Source: Myxococcus landrumus
GTDB taxonomy: Bacteria > Myxococcota > Myxococcia > Myxococcales > Myxococcaceae
Direction: 5' to 3'
Assembly: GCF_017301635.1 (NCBI RefSeq)
Contig: NZ_CP071091.1
Coordinates: 1,455,001 to 1,519,000 of the forward strand
Length of the DNA: 64,000 nt
Part shown: positions 44,434 to 53,195 of the stretch, in pieces
Layout: every line of letters begins with the position of its first letter
How positions within the stretch are numbered: position 1 is the first letter of the stretch
Translations under genes and position numbers: made by a program
Notes under the pieces: generated by a model
The model's input: the letters and a program-made list of their open reading frames with translations, nothing else
Database searches by the model: none
What the model was told of the DNA's origin: nothing

Positions 44434-46173
44434 TCAGGACGCCGCGTAGCGATCCGACGTGCTCGCATCACCCGACAGCCGCGGGGAGGAAGGATCCGCG
44501 GGCGTGTTCGACGTGGGCATGCGTCCGGTGAGGATGCGCAGCAGCCGCTCCGGGTCCACCGGCTTGGGGAGGAAGGCCTCCGCCCCCGCGTCGAGTGCCC
44601 GCTGCCGGACATGAGGCCGGTTCAGGCCGCTCATCACGACCACCCGGGTTCCGCGCGTCAGGGGGTGTTGCTTCAAGCCCTCGCACAGCCGGAGCCCATC
44701 CACCCAATGCAGCACGACGTCGAGGAGGATGGCCGTGGGCGGCCTGCGAGCCACCGCGCAGAACAGCGCCAGCTCGTCCGCGAACGACACCACCTTGGCG
44801 CCCGTGCTCTCCAGCAGTGCCGTCAGCGCCTCGCGCGCATCGGGGTCGTCATCCACGACGTAGTACAGGTCGGGCTCCAGGTCCGGCACCGCCATGGGCA
44901 CCGGGTCCACCGTCGTCCGCAGCCAGGCACTCACCACCTCGCGCAGCCCCGCCCAACGCACCGCCCCGAGTAACGCCAGGGGCGTGGGCGCGCTGAGTCC
45001 CAGGACTCCACCGCCATAGATTCCCAGTGACGTGCGCCGGCCCTTGGCCGCGAGGAAGGCCGCGGGAGCGCGCTTGCCGGCGCGCCGCATCCACGCCACC
45101 GAGCGCGCACCGGCCGCCGCGTCCTCCATCAGCTCGCACAAGCCCTCGCGGACATAGCGGCGCTCCAAGGCGGATGCGTCCAGTCCACCATCCAGGAGCG
45201 CCACCGCCGCGCGGCTGCACGAGGCGAGCGTCTCCGACAGTCCCAGTTGGAGCGGATGGCCGAAGGCCGCGGGCCCCACCGCGATCTGGCATGGAGCCAC
45301 GAGCGTGCGGCCCGGACCATGGGGAAGACGCGTGGGCTCGAGCGCGGCCAGCTCGAATCCTTCGCTCAACAGGCCATCGCGGGCGGCCATCATCAGCGCC
45401 TGGCACAGGTCCGCGGGAGTCACCGCGGGACCGAAGGCCAGCGCATAGACGGAGTCCACGCCGGGCAGGAGGAACAAGCCATCGACGGTGGGCAGCGGCG
45501 CCACCCAGAGCCTCGCGACGGGGGCAATCTCCAGTCGAGAGGACGCATGCCTCAGCCGGGCCTGGACCGCGGGCATCGTGGGGGCGGGGCGAAAGCCGGG
45601 GAAGAAGGCGTCCCCCAGGAGGGGACCCGCGCCGGACGCGAGGGCGACCGCGTGGTAGCGCTCACCGCTCCCCTGGGCGCGGACCACCATGGGCCCGGTG
45701 CCTCGCACGGCGACGGGCGCATCGGGAGCGGGCGGTTGCCGTTCGACGCGGTCGACATGCCGTTCGACGAACCGGGCCCCCTGTGCGCTGGCGGCGTTGG
45801 CGAGGATGCCGCGCACCTGCGCCAGTCCCCCTTCACCCGAGGGCCAGCCATCGACGAGCCACATGCCGCCAGGAGAGGAGGGGAGGAGCTCGCGCCGGCC
45901 CTCGGCGATGATCTCCACGCCTCGCAGTTCGTGCGTGCGCCACTCCGGAGGAATGCGGCACCCCAGCGCCGCCAGCCGCGAGCGGCACTCGGGGGTGAGC
46001 ACGACGGGAGGCGAGGTGCGCTCCGACAGCCCTCCGGCATAGACGCGAACATCCAGCGTCAGCCCCCGCGCCCGACCATTGAAGAGAAGGGAGGCCGCCA
46101 ACCCCGCCCCCGCGATGCCGCCTCCGACGATTGCCACCCTCGAACCGCTCGCCAGCCTGTTGCCTAGAGTCAT
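44434..46173 (-). CDS. FAD-dependent oxidoreductase fused to a receiver domain
   Basis: A 579-residue protein. The N-terminus has a dinucleotide-binding motif VAIVGGGIAGAGLAASL, a geranylgeranyl-reductase/halogenase-like FAD fold to about residue 420 (LFLLPGVDSVYALAFGP, and GPAAFGHPLQLGLSETLAS). The last 125 residues are a phospho-receiver: VVDDDPDARE, phospho-acceptor ILLDVVLHW, VVVMSG, and the lysine in FLPKPVD. Redox enzymes with receiver domains are rare. ATG 46173 is chosen with AAGAGGG upstream; GTG 46215 is possible. It follows the receiver-GGDEF gene on the same strand, so both probably respond to one phosphorelay. Confidence 0.8.
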   Translation of the reverse strand: MTLGNRLASGSRVAIVGGGIAGAGLAASLLFNGRARGLTLDVRVYAGGLSERTSPPVVLTPECRSRLAALGCRIPPEWRTHELRGVEIIAEGRRELLPSSPGGMWLVDGWPSGEGGLAQVRGILANAASAQGARFVERHVDRVERQPPAPDAPVAVRGTGPMVVRAQGSGERYHAVALASGAGPLLGDAFFPGFRPAPTMPAVQARLRHASSRLEIAPVARLWVAPLPTVDGLFLLPGVDSVYALAFGPAVTPADLCQALMMAARDGLLSEGFELAALEPTRLPHGPGRTLVAPCQIAVGPAAFGHPLQLGLSETLASCSRAAVALLDGGLDASALERRYVREGLCELMEDAAAGARSVAWMRRAGKRAPAAFLAAKGRRTSLGIYGGGVLGLSAPTPLALLGAVRWAGLREVVSAWLRTTVDPVPMAVPDLEPDLYYVVDDDPDAREALTALLESTGAKVVSFADELALFCAVARRPPTAILLDVVLHWVDGLRLCEGLKQHPLTRGTRVVVMSGLNRPHVRQRALDAGAEAFLPKPVDPERLLRILTGRMPTSNTPADPSSPRLSGDASTSDRYAAS

Positions 46174-46220
46174 CCGCGCCCTCTTGCTTCCCACCGTCGC
46201 CTGCTTGCCGGGCACCGCGC

Positions 46221-47177
46221 TCAGTGCTGATGCGCGGGCGGCGACAGCGCCGGACGGCCGAACACCACCACCCGGTCACGTCCTTCGCGCTTGGCCTCAT
46301 AGAGGGCCGCGTCCGCCGCCTTCATCAGCGTCTCTGCGTCGTCCCGGGGTGATTCCAATGTGTGGTCGGCGATGCCAACGCTCACGCTCAACCCGAAGGA
46401 GGCGGGGCGGCCGTCGCCCTTCTGCACGCCGACGGAACGCAGCCCGGCGCGGATCCGCTCGGCGAACACCGCCGCCTCCGCCGCCGTCTGGTGCGGCAGG
46501 AGCGCGATGAACTCATCTCCGCCGAAGCGCGCCGCGAAGTCCGACTCGCGCAGGTTTCCCTTGAGCTGATTGGCCAGCGCGAGAATGGCCTGGTTCCCCA
46601 CGTCGTGGCCCATGCCGTCGTTGATGGCCTTGAGGTGGTCCAGGTCGATGACCACCACGCTCAACGGGTAGCCGTAGCGGTGGGCGCGGCGCAGCTCTTC
46701 CTCCAGCCGCACGGAGAGGGCCCGGAAGTTCGCCAGGCCCGTGAGGGCGTCCGTCTGGGCGAGGATCTGCAGCCGCCGCTGCTGTTCACTCTGCCGCAGC
46801 GCCCGGTCAATCCGTGCCATGAGCTCCCTCGCGCTCGCGGGCTTGTGGATGAAGTCCACCGCGCCCTTCTCCAAGCAGCGCTCCAGGGTGGCCTCGTCCG
46901 CGTCCCCGGTGAGGAAGATGACGGGCGTGGACTCGGTATGGGAGTCGAGCTGGAGTGCCTCCAGGACTGTCAGCCCATCCCCACTGGGCAGGAACCTGTC
47001 CAGGAGGATCAGGTCTGGACCGTGCTCACGGGCCAGCTCCAACCCCATGCCCGCGTCCGCCGCGGCCAGCACATCGAAGCGCGCCGCGAGCAAGTCAGAC
47101 AGACTCTCCAGTACACCCGCGTCATCCTCGATGATGAGGAGGAGGGACCGCTCCGAGGTGCGCCCTCGCCTTTGCAT
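46221..47177 (-). CDS. Receiver-GGDEF diguanylate cyclase
   Basis: A 318-residue protein. The receiver (about 15-130) has IIEDDAG, phospho-acceptor LLDRFLPSGDG and lysine FIHKPAS. The GGDEF domain (about 150-305) has the canonical motif FGGDEF and an I-site RESD five residues before it. It should make cyclic di-GMP upon phosphorylation, like the WspR/PleD class. ATG 47177 has GGAGAGGG upstream and removes a non-protein-like N-terminus. The FAD-receiver gene follows. In Myxococcus the receiver-GGDEF protein DmxB drives developmental c-di-GMP; orthology to it is not claimed. Confidence 0.92.
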   Translation of the reverse strand: MQRRGRTSERSLLLIIEDDAGVLESLSDLLAARFDVLAAADAGMGLELAREHGPDLILLDRFLPSGDGLTVLEALQLDSHTESTPVIFLTGDADEATLERCLEKGAVDFIHKPASARELMARIDRALRQSEQQRRLQILAQTDALTGLANFRALSVRLEEELRRAHRYGYPLSVVVIDLDHLKAINDGMGHDVGNQAILALANQLKGNLRESDFAARFGGDEFIALLPHQTAAEAAVFAERIRAGLRSVGVQKGDGRPASFGLSVSVGIADHTLESPRDDAETLMKAADAALYEAKREGRDRVVVFGRPALSPPAHQH

Positions 47178-47426
47178 GACCCTCTCCGCCAGCCGCCTGG
47201 CCCGTCCACTCCACGTGACGGCCACATTCCCCGTCGGCGCGTGAGGACAAAGAGCAAGCTGCATGCCCTCTCCCAGGGCATGCGGGCAGGAGTCATTTCA
47301 GGGGGTTGTAGTGACAACCCACGCCGTGAAGGCACCGGAGTGGAAGTCGTTCCAGCGTGGACGAGGAGTCGTCCGGTAGGAATTCCCGGGCGAAGGAGGG
47401 CGCGAACGCCCTCCACGCGTCGGGGA
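47178..47426. other. Hairpin-rich intergenic region between two minus-strand genes
   Basis: This 249-bp gap has three perfect inverted repeats: GCATGCCCT with a 5-base loop (47261-47283), GGGTTGT with a 4-base loop (47303-47320), and GGAGGGCG with a 4-base loop (47395-47414). The last lies 12 bases past the stop of the TPR gene and on the minus strand would have a UUCG loop, so it probably acts as its terminator. The other two would lie in the leader of the receiver-GGDEF gene if its promoter is upstream. I found no c-di-GMP riboswitch core by eye. Confidence 0.5.
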
Positions 47427-48173
47427 TCAGCGTCGCGTAATGAACTGCATCCGGCGCCCGCCGCCACCCGAAGGCGGCATCATCGGCGGTGTCTCCAGGC
47501 CGAACTGCCACCAGGTGGGCTCGTAAGGCTTCATCTTCAGACGCTTGTCGTTCTGGAGCTGGGCGAGGCTGCCCTTGAGCTTCTCGTCCTTGGGGTTCTC
47601 CTCGACGGCGCGGCCGAGCACCTTGAGGGCCTCATCCTTCTCCTTCTTCTGGAGGAGGCACCAGGCGTAGGCGGCCCAGACGATGGGCTCCTTCTTGCCG
47701 CTCTTGCAGGCGGCTTCGAAGGCGGTCTTCATCGCCGGGACATTCTCACGCTGGAAGTAGAGGGCGCCCTCCATGGCCTTGGCCATGTAGTTGCGAGAGC
47801 TGCCCTTGTTGAAGTGGGCCTGGGCGCCATCCAGGTCCTTCACCATGTACTTCAACATGCCAATCTGGGCGTGAATCTCGGGGCCCACCATGAACTGCCA
47901 CTTCTCGTAGACGAGGCCTTTCTCCAGCGTCTTGACGGCGCGCTCGACCCGGCCCTGGGCGTCCTTCTGGCTGGTGGGCTGGGACTGGAGGTCCTGCTGC
48001 ACCGTCGACATGAGCCCCTGGATGCGGCTGGCGACCCGCCTTGCCAGGAGGATGAAGGTGATGACGGCGGCAATCAGGCCCGGGACAAGCCCGGCCCAGA
48101 TGGAGAAGTTCGCGAGCTTCACCAGCAGCGCGACCAGGAATCCCACTGCCAGCGAGATGAGAAGGTTGTACAT
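47427..48173 (-). CDS. Membrane protein with TPR-like repeats
   Basis: A 248-residue protein. Two N-terminal membrane helices (LLISLAVGFLVALLVKLA and WAGLVPGLIAAVITFILLA) are followed by TPR-type helical hairpins (VERAVKTLEKGLVYEKWQF, HAQIGMLKYMVKDLDGAQAH, AYAWCLLQKKEKDEALKVL) and a Gly/Arg tail. ATG 48173 has GAGGGG 8 bases upstream. Probably an inner-membrane scaffold; partners unknown. The tRNA-Leu gene lies 97 bp away on the opposite strand. Confidence 0.85.
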   Translation of the reverse strand: MYNLLISLAVGFLVALLVKLANFSIWAGLVPGLIAAVITFILLARRVASRIQGLMSTVQQDLQSQPTSQKDAQGRVERAVKTLEKGLVYEKWQFMVGPEIHAQIGMLKYMVKDLDGAQAHFNKGSSRNYMAKAMEGALYFQRENVPAMKTAFEAACKSGKKEPIVWAAYAWCLLQKKEKDEALKVLGRAVEENPKDEKLKGSLAQLQNDKRLKMKPYEPTWWQFGLETPPMMPPSGGGGRRMQFITRR

Positions 48174-48270
48174 GCGGGGGCCCCTCATAGCGATGTGCGT
48201 TCGGCACCGCAATCTTCGGATGCATCTGGGCGGCGGTCGCGGTATACGTCTGGCCGCTTCGCCAACAAAC

Positions 48271-48356
48271 GGCCCTCTGTCGAAATTGGTAGACGAGGCG
48301 GACTCAAAATCCGCTGCGGCTGACCCCGCGTCCCGGTTCGAGTCCGGGGAGGGCCA
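48271..48356 (+). tRNA. tRNA-Leu(CAA)
   Basis: An 86-base type II tRNA. Acceptor GGCCCTC pairs with GAGGGCC, the anticodon loop reads CTCAAAA with CAA in the middle, there is a long variable arm (CTGCGGCTGACCCCGCG region), and the T-loop is TTCGAGT with CCCGG/CCGGG stem. The CCA end is not encoded. It reads UUG codons. Confidence 0.95.
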
Positions 48357-48455
48357 CTTCCCAAGAAGGGTGGACGACCGGCATGGTAGCGCCGGCCCCC
48401 CTGTCTGGGAGGGTGGAGGACGTGCTCCTGTCAGGGGCGTCGGAGAGACCCCGAG

Positions 48456-49124
48456 ATGAAGGTTCTGCTGGTCGAGGACGACGCGAGCCTGCGGGAAGGC
48501 ATGGGTGAGCTGATCTCCGACCTGGCGGAGGTGCGCTCGGTGGGAGAGGTCGGAGAGGCGCTGGCGGCCCTGCGGCAGGAGCGCTTCGAGCTCGTCGTCA
48601 CGGACCTTCGGATAGGTGGGGGCGAGGCGGGCGGTCGCGCCGTGCTGGAGGCGGCCCGGAAGGGGCGTCAGGCGGTGGCCATCGTCAGCGCGGCGTCTCC
48701 CGAAGAGGTCGCACGGGCCCTGCGGCCCTCGATTCCGGACGGCATCCTGGTGAAGCCCTTTCAGATCGAGGACATCCTCGGGCTGGTGGAGCGCTTCCTG
48801 TCCGCGCACCGGGGCGTGGAGGCGGCCTCTCGCGGGACGACTCCCTCTGAAGGCGACTGGGTGGAGTGTGCGCCTGGGGTGCATCTGGCCTCGCCTGGAG
48901 GGGGCGCCGGGGGCGCCATCTGGGTGCGGATGGTGGCGGAGGGGACGTGGGCCTGGGCGGCTCGGCCCCGTGGACGGGAGGCGGCCCTGTTGTTGGAGGG
49001 CGAGTTGATCATTGAAGGGGCGCGATTCGTCGCCCCGGCGACGTTCTTCGTGGGCGCGGAGGATGCCCCGGAGGTGCGCTCACCCAACGGGTGCCTCGTC
49101 ATCACGCTGGGCCTGGACGGTTGA
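48456..49124 (+). CDS. Receiver-cupin fusion protein
   Basis: A 222-residue protein. Residues 1-120 are a receiver with LLVEDDAS, phospho-acceptor VVTDLRIGGGE and lysine ILVKPF. Residues about 130-222 form a small beta-barrel (ALLLEGELIIEGARFVAPAT, then APEVRSPNGCLVITL) like the ChrR-type anti-sigma cupin. It has no DNA-binding domain, so output may be by protein contact or small-molecule binding. It is 18 bp ahead of rsmB. Confidence 0.78.
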   Translation: MKVLLVEDDASLREGMGELISDLAEVRSVGEVGEALAALRQERFELVVTDLRIGGGEAGGRAVLEAARKGRQAVAIVSAASPEEVARALRPSIPDGILVKPFQIEDILGLVERFLSAHRGVEAASRGTTPSEGDWVECAPGVHLASPGGGAGGAIWVRMVAEGTWAWAARPRGREAALLLEGELIIEGARFVAPATFFVGAEDAPEVRSPNGCLVITLGLDG

Positions 49125-49142
49125 AAGGGCAGGTTGGGACCC

Positions 49143-50513
49143 GTGGACACTGTCTGGCCCACAACTCCGCTGGATGCGGCACGCCTGGGGCGTCCTTCGA
49201 GACGCGCGGCGACGGCGGCACTGGAAGCACATATCGCGGTGCTGAGCGGCGAGCCTCTCAAGGCGGCGCTGGCGAATGCACTTCGTGACGCGGACGGGCT
49301 CGGTGGGCAGGAGCGCCGGTTCGCGGCCCTGGTGGTGCGCGAGCTGTCGCGGCACCAACGCCTGTTGGACCTGGCCTCGCGGACCTTGGGTCATCCTCCA
49401 GGAAAGCTGGGGCTGAAGGAGGACCAGGCCCTGGTGCGCTATGCGCTGTGGCGCCGGCTCTTCTGTGGAGAGAACTGGTCGCGCATCGGTCCGGAGGTTC
49501 GGCTTCCGGGACCTGTCCGGCCTCGCACCATCAAGGACGACATCCTCCAGAACGTGGTGGAGTCGCCGCTGTCCGAGCCTCCGCTTCCGGACTCGCACGC
49601 GGAGCGGCTCGCGGTGCGGTACTCATTCCCCAATTGGCTCGTGCAGAAGCTGGCGCAGGCCTATCCGGAAGAGGTTCTTGAGGGACTGCTGTCTTCCCTG
49701 GATGAAGATCCAGGGCTTCATTTCCGGGTCCGGCCTCCTGGGACGCGGGATGCGGTGCTCGCCGCGCTCATCGAGGAAGGCGTCGCCGCGGAGGCGGTGC
49801 TCGCCGCGCCTGATGCGGTGCGGGTGGTTGATGCCAGCCACCGGGTCTTCGAGACGCGCGTCATGAAGACGGGGCGGCTCCAGGTCCAGGACGTGGGCAG
49901 CCAGCTCATCTCCGAGGTGTGTCGTCCCGTGGGGGGCTCGATGACGGGGCTCACGGTGGCGGATGTCTGCGCGGGCGCGGGCGGCAAGACGCTGGCGCTG
50001 GCGGATTTCGTCGGTCCATCGGGGAAGGTGCTCGCGGGAGATCGCTCCCGGCGCCGACTGGCCGAGGCCCGTGAGCGGGTGCGCCACTTCTCCCTGCGGC
50101 AGGTGGCTTTCCCCCAGCCGATGCCGCTGTCCGAGGCGGACGTCCTCCTGATTGATGCGCCTTGCAGCGGCACGGGCTCCCTTGCTCGCGAGCCCGACCA
50201 GAAGTGGAAGCTGACCGCGCAGGAGATCTCCAAGTTCCAGACGACCCAGTCGGAGCTGTTGGAGGAGGTTTCCCGCCAGGTGAAGCACGGTGCACTCGTC
50301 GTCTATGCCACCTGCTCGGTGTTGCCCGAGGAGGACGAGGCCGTCGTCGAGGCCTTCCTGGCGAAGCACCCGGAGTTCACGCTGGAGCCGGTCTCGGATG
50401 TGCTGGGCGCGGAGCAGTCCGCGCGCGCCGTCCACGGCCCGTACCTCAAGGCGCTGCCACCTCGCGTGCCCGGCGGCGGGTTCTTCGCCGCGAGGCTTCG
50501 CAGGACTCGGTAG
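49143..50513 (+). CDS. rsmB: 16S rRNA m5C967 methyltransferase RsmB-like
   Basis: A 456-residue protein. An N-terminal NusB-like helical RNA-binding domain (about 15-140) precedes a class I methyltransferase with VADVCAGAGGKTLALAD, the PCSGTGSL motif and YATCSVLPEED, which supply both catalytic cysteines. It methylates C5 of a 16S rRNA cytosine. GTG 49143 lies 8 bases after GGGCAGG; TTG 49134 is possible. Confidence 0.9.
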   Translation: MDTVWPTTPLDAARLGRPSRRAATAALEAHIAVLSGEPLKAALANALRDADGLGGQERRFAALVVRELSRHQRLLDLASRTLGHPPGKLGLKEDQALVRYALWRRLFCGENWSRIGPEVRLPGPVRPRTIKDDILQNVVESPLSEPPLPDSHAERLAVRYSFPNWLVQKLAQAYPEEVLEGLLSSLDEDPGLHFRVRPPGTRDAVLAALIEEGVAAEAVLAAPDAVRVVDASHRVFETRVMKTGRLQVQDVGSQLISEVCRPVGGSMTGLTVADVCAGAGGKTLALADFVGPSGKVLAGDRSRRRLAEARERVRHFSLRQVAFPQPMPLSEADVLLIDAPCSGTGSLAREPDQKWKLTAQEISKFQTTQSELLEEVSRQVKHGALVVYATCSVLPEEDEAVVEAFLAKHPEFTLEPVSDVLGAEQSARAVHGPYLKALPPRVPGGGFFAARLRRTR

Positions 50514-50575
50514 GGTTGACAGTCCACGAGGCCGCACGCTACGCCAGCGAAGGTTCTTCAAGGGGTGAGACCCAC

Positions 50576-50977
50576 GTGGCGGCCGACGCGAAGCAGACCG
50601 AAGTGATGAAGCAGATCAACGAGGCCTTCCAGTCCGCGCAGGCTCGGCTGACGCAGTTGCGCGAGGCGGTGGAGCGCAACACGGACCTGGCTCGCGCGAA
50701 CGCCAAGGCCACCGTCCTGAAAGACCAGAAGGACCGCGCCCTGAAGGAACTGGGTGAGCTGGTCTATCGGCAGATCCAGAAGGGGAAGCTGGAGCTCCCC
50801 GCCGGATTCGCGTCCGCGCTCAAGTCCATCGAGGCGGCCGAGCAGGCGGCTGAAGCGCATGCCCGTGAGCTCACGGACATCCTTCGGGAGGGGGAGGAGA
50901 TCGCCGAGCGGTTGAAGGTTGGAAAAAATGCACCGAAGCCTCAAACAGTTCTGGCACCTGGGAACAAGAAACGGTAG
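50576..50977 (+). CDS. Coiled-coil protein of unknown function
   Basis: A 133-residue, almost entirely helical protein (MKQINEAFQSAQARLTQLRE, KAIEQAA-like repeats, ELTDILREGEEIAERLKVG), ending in a basic tail. GTG 50576 has AGGGGTGAG upstream. The pattern resembles small cytoskeletal or scaffold coiled coils. No family recognised. It lies 62 bp after rsmB and 54 bp before tRNA-Ala. Confidence 0.7.
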   Translation: MAADAKQTEVMKQINEAFQSAQARLTQLREAVERNTDLARANAKATVLKDQKDRALKELGELVYRQIQKGKLELPAGFASALKSIEAAEQAAEAHARELTDILREGEEIAERLKVGKNAPKPQTVLAPGNKKR

Positions 50978-51031
50978 AAGGCACCCACTTCCGACGGCGG
51001 CCGCTTCCCAAGGCGGCCAGCAGCAAAAATC

Positions 51032-51104
<73 letters not shown>

Positions 51105-51118
51105 CTCTGAAATAGAAA

Positions 51119-51147
51119 AGCCCGCCTGGGAAACCAGGCGGGCTTTT
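51119..51147 (+). terminator. Intrinsic terminator after tRNA-Ala
   Basis: AGCCCGCCTGG, loop GAAA and CCAGGCGGGCT form a perfect 11-bp stem with a run of five Ts from the second arm on. It has a stable GNRA-type tetraloop. Confidence 0.88.
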
Positions 51148-51360
51148 TCGTTTCCAGTGTCTTCGCCCGGCTCGGCATGGCGTTTCCCGCAGGGCTCGAG
51201 GACACGTCGCGGTGGTTGCGGTGTTCCCTTCGAAATACTCACCGTGGCGAAAGCGGACTCTGGGTTGCCAATGAAGTTGGGCGGTGACTGTGTGTCGGCG
51301 AACGAAGATGCTGCGCCATCGCGAGATTCTCGGGTATGGGGGCTCGCGAGAGGCCGAGTG

Positions 51361-53142
51361 ATGCGCAGACACCTGGATCGAGGCGTGACAGTGGCGCTGG
51401 TGCTCGCGGCCGGACTGTCCGCCGCGCAGTTCACACCGGGCTCCACGGGGCAGGGGGGCGGCGCGACGCCGGGAACCACGGGAAGCACACCGACTCCAGG
51501 AACGACGGGAACGGGGACTCCGGGCGGAACAACTCCCACCACGGGGACGACGGGGACAGAAACCAGCAGTGGTCCTTCGACGGGCGTTGGCTCGAAGCCC
51601 TCCGTCCCAACGCCCGCGGCTCCGAGAACTCCCGCGCCCAATACGAATCCCAACGCTGGCACGGTCATCCCTCCGGCGCCCCCAGTGATTGCGCCCGAGA
51701 CGGTGGACAATCCGACGGGGCCCGCAGAGGGACGGACGGTGTCGCCCGCTCCGATGCGGGAGACCGCGCGCGAGGCGCAGCAGGCTCTCGACAAGGTGGG
51801 GCAGACGCCTGACTCGGAGGCCGCTCCGGCGAAGGCTTCGCCTTTGACGCTGGAGCAGCTCGTGGAGCGGGCCCGCACGTCGGACTCCCGAGTGGAGGAG
51901 GCGAGCGCGGAGCTGCGCAAGTTCCAGGCGCTCTATGAGCAGGCGCGCTGGGCGTGGTTCCCCAAGTTTGAAATCTCGGTGGGCATGGGGGGCCCCGTGC
52001 CGGAGGCTCGGAACAATTCCCTCGGCGGGCCGCCGACCACCAAGGCCTCGTATGAGGGAGACCTCAACTTCGGCAAGGTCGGCGTGACGGTGTTCTCGAA
52101 CGGCAATGCCGTGTTGCCGCTCTACACCTTTGGAAAGCTGACGGCGCTGAAGAAGGCGGGAGCGCAGGGGCCCGTCCTGGGCGCGGCGTTGCGGGAGCGG
52201 GCCCGGGATGAGGCGGGCTTCCAGGCCGCGCAGGCCTACTTCAGCTACCAACTGGCGCGCTCGGGGCTTCAGCAGATCGACGAGGTGTCCAAGCGCCTGG
52301 AGGATGCCGCCGAGAAGATCGCCGTGCTGCTGAAGGAGGAGTCGCCGCAGGTGTCCCAGGTGGACACGTACAAGGTCCGCTTCTTCCGGCAGATGGTGGA
52401 GGCGCGCAAGGCGGAGGCCCTGCAGGGGCGGCTGCTCGCGCTGACGGCCATCGGTGTGCTGGCCAACGCCGCTCCGGGCGCCGAGGTGGAGGTTGTGGAG
52501 GAGGACCTCGAGCCCGAGGCTCGGGTCGAGCCCCCTTCATTGGAGCGGGCGCTGACCCTGGCCGAGAACTATCGGCCGGAGCTCACCGCCATCGCGGCCG
52601 GCATCATCGCGCGCGAGGCGGAAGTGTTCATCCGCGAGCGAAGCTACTTCCCGGACCTGGGGCTCGCTGGCTTCTACGACGTCCGCTACACCACCAGCGC
52701 GACGCGGCAGAAGAACCCGTTTGCGTTTGATCCGTACAATGACCGCACCGCCGGGCTGGGCCTGGTGATGCGGGGCACCTTCGATATCCCCATCAAGGAC
52801 GCGCAGCTCGACCAGGCGCGGGCGGAGCTCGACAAGCTCCGGGCCCAGGAGAAGCAGATTCGCGCCGGCATCCGGCTGGAAGTGACGAAGGTGCACGGTG
52901 ACCTGGTGACCGCGTGGGCCAAGGCCCGGGCCTTCACCGATGCGGAGAAGAGCGCGCGCCGTTGGGTGACGGCCGCCTTCGCCGCGTTCGACCTGGGGAC
53001 AGGGGAGACGCGCGATTTGGTGGACGCGTTCACCGCCTATGCACAGGTTACAGGCGACCGGGCGAAGAGCTGGTTCGACGTCCGGTTGGGAATGGCGGCT
53101 CTCGCGCGTGTGACGGGAACGCCCCCGGCCCCCGGTGAATAA
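51361..53142 (+). CDS. TolC-family outer-membrane efflux protein
   Basis: A 593-residue protein. The signal peptide VTVALVLAAGLSAAQ is followed by about 90 residues of Gly/Thr/Pro low complexity. The TolC fold then begins near residue 160 (LTLEQLVERARTSDSRVEEA) with two helical hairpin repeats (ARDEAGFQAAQAYFSYQLA, and SLERALTLAENYRPELTAIA). It should form a trimeric outer-membrane channel. No inner-membrane pump gene is directly adjacent; mlaC follows after 53 bp, so it may be a lipid-trafficking channel in this lineage (inference). ATG 51361 is chosen to place the signal peptide. Confidence 0.85.
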   Translation: MRRHLDRGVTVALVLAAGLSAAQFTPGSTGQGGGATPGTTGSTPTPGTTGTGTPGGTTPTTGTTGTETSSGPSTGVGSKPSVPTPAAPRTPAPNTNPNAGTVIPPAPPVIAPETVDNPTGPAEGRTVSPAPMRETAREAQQALDKVGQTPDSEAAPAKASPLTLEQLVERARTSDSRVEEASAELRKFQALYEQARWAWFPKFEISVGMGGPVPEARNNSLGGPPTTKASYEGDLNFGKVGVTVFSNGNAVLPLYTFGKLTALKKAGAQGPVLGAALRERARDEAGFQAAQAYFSYQLARSGLQQIDEVSKRLEDAAEKIAVLLKEESPQVSQVDTYKVRFFRQMVEARKAEALQGRLLALTAIGVLANAAPGAEVEVVEEDLEPEARVEPPSLERALTLAENYRPELTAIAAGIIAREAEVFIRERSYFPDLGLAGFYDVRYTTSATRQKNPFAFDPYNDRTAGLGLVMRGTFDIPIKDAQLDQARAELDKLRAQEKQIRAGIRLEVTKVHGDLVTAWAKARAFTDAEKSARRWVTAAFAAFDLGTGETRDLVDAFTAYAQVTGDRAKSWFDVRLGMAALARVTGTPPAPGE

Positions 53143-53195
53143 TCGGGCCATCGCGTCTGTCCGCTGTACCGTCCTCCTTCACGGAGCCGAATGTC

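Noticed and set aside
47178..47426. C-di-GMP riboswitch in the leader of the receiver-GGDEF gene
   Set aside because: The region is hairpin-rich, but I could not find the conserved GEMM core on the minus strand by eye.
47293..47511. A 72-codon minus-strand frame past the TPR gene end, with a Cys/His-containing C-terminus
   Set aside because: It begins inside the TPR gene in another frame, lacks a ribosome-binding site, and its third-position GC is lower than in neighbouring genes. A degraded or frameshifted extension cannot be excluded.
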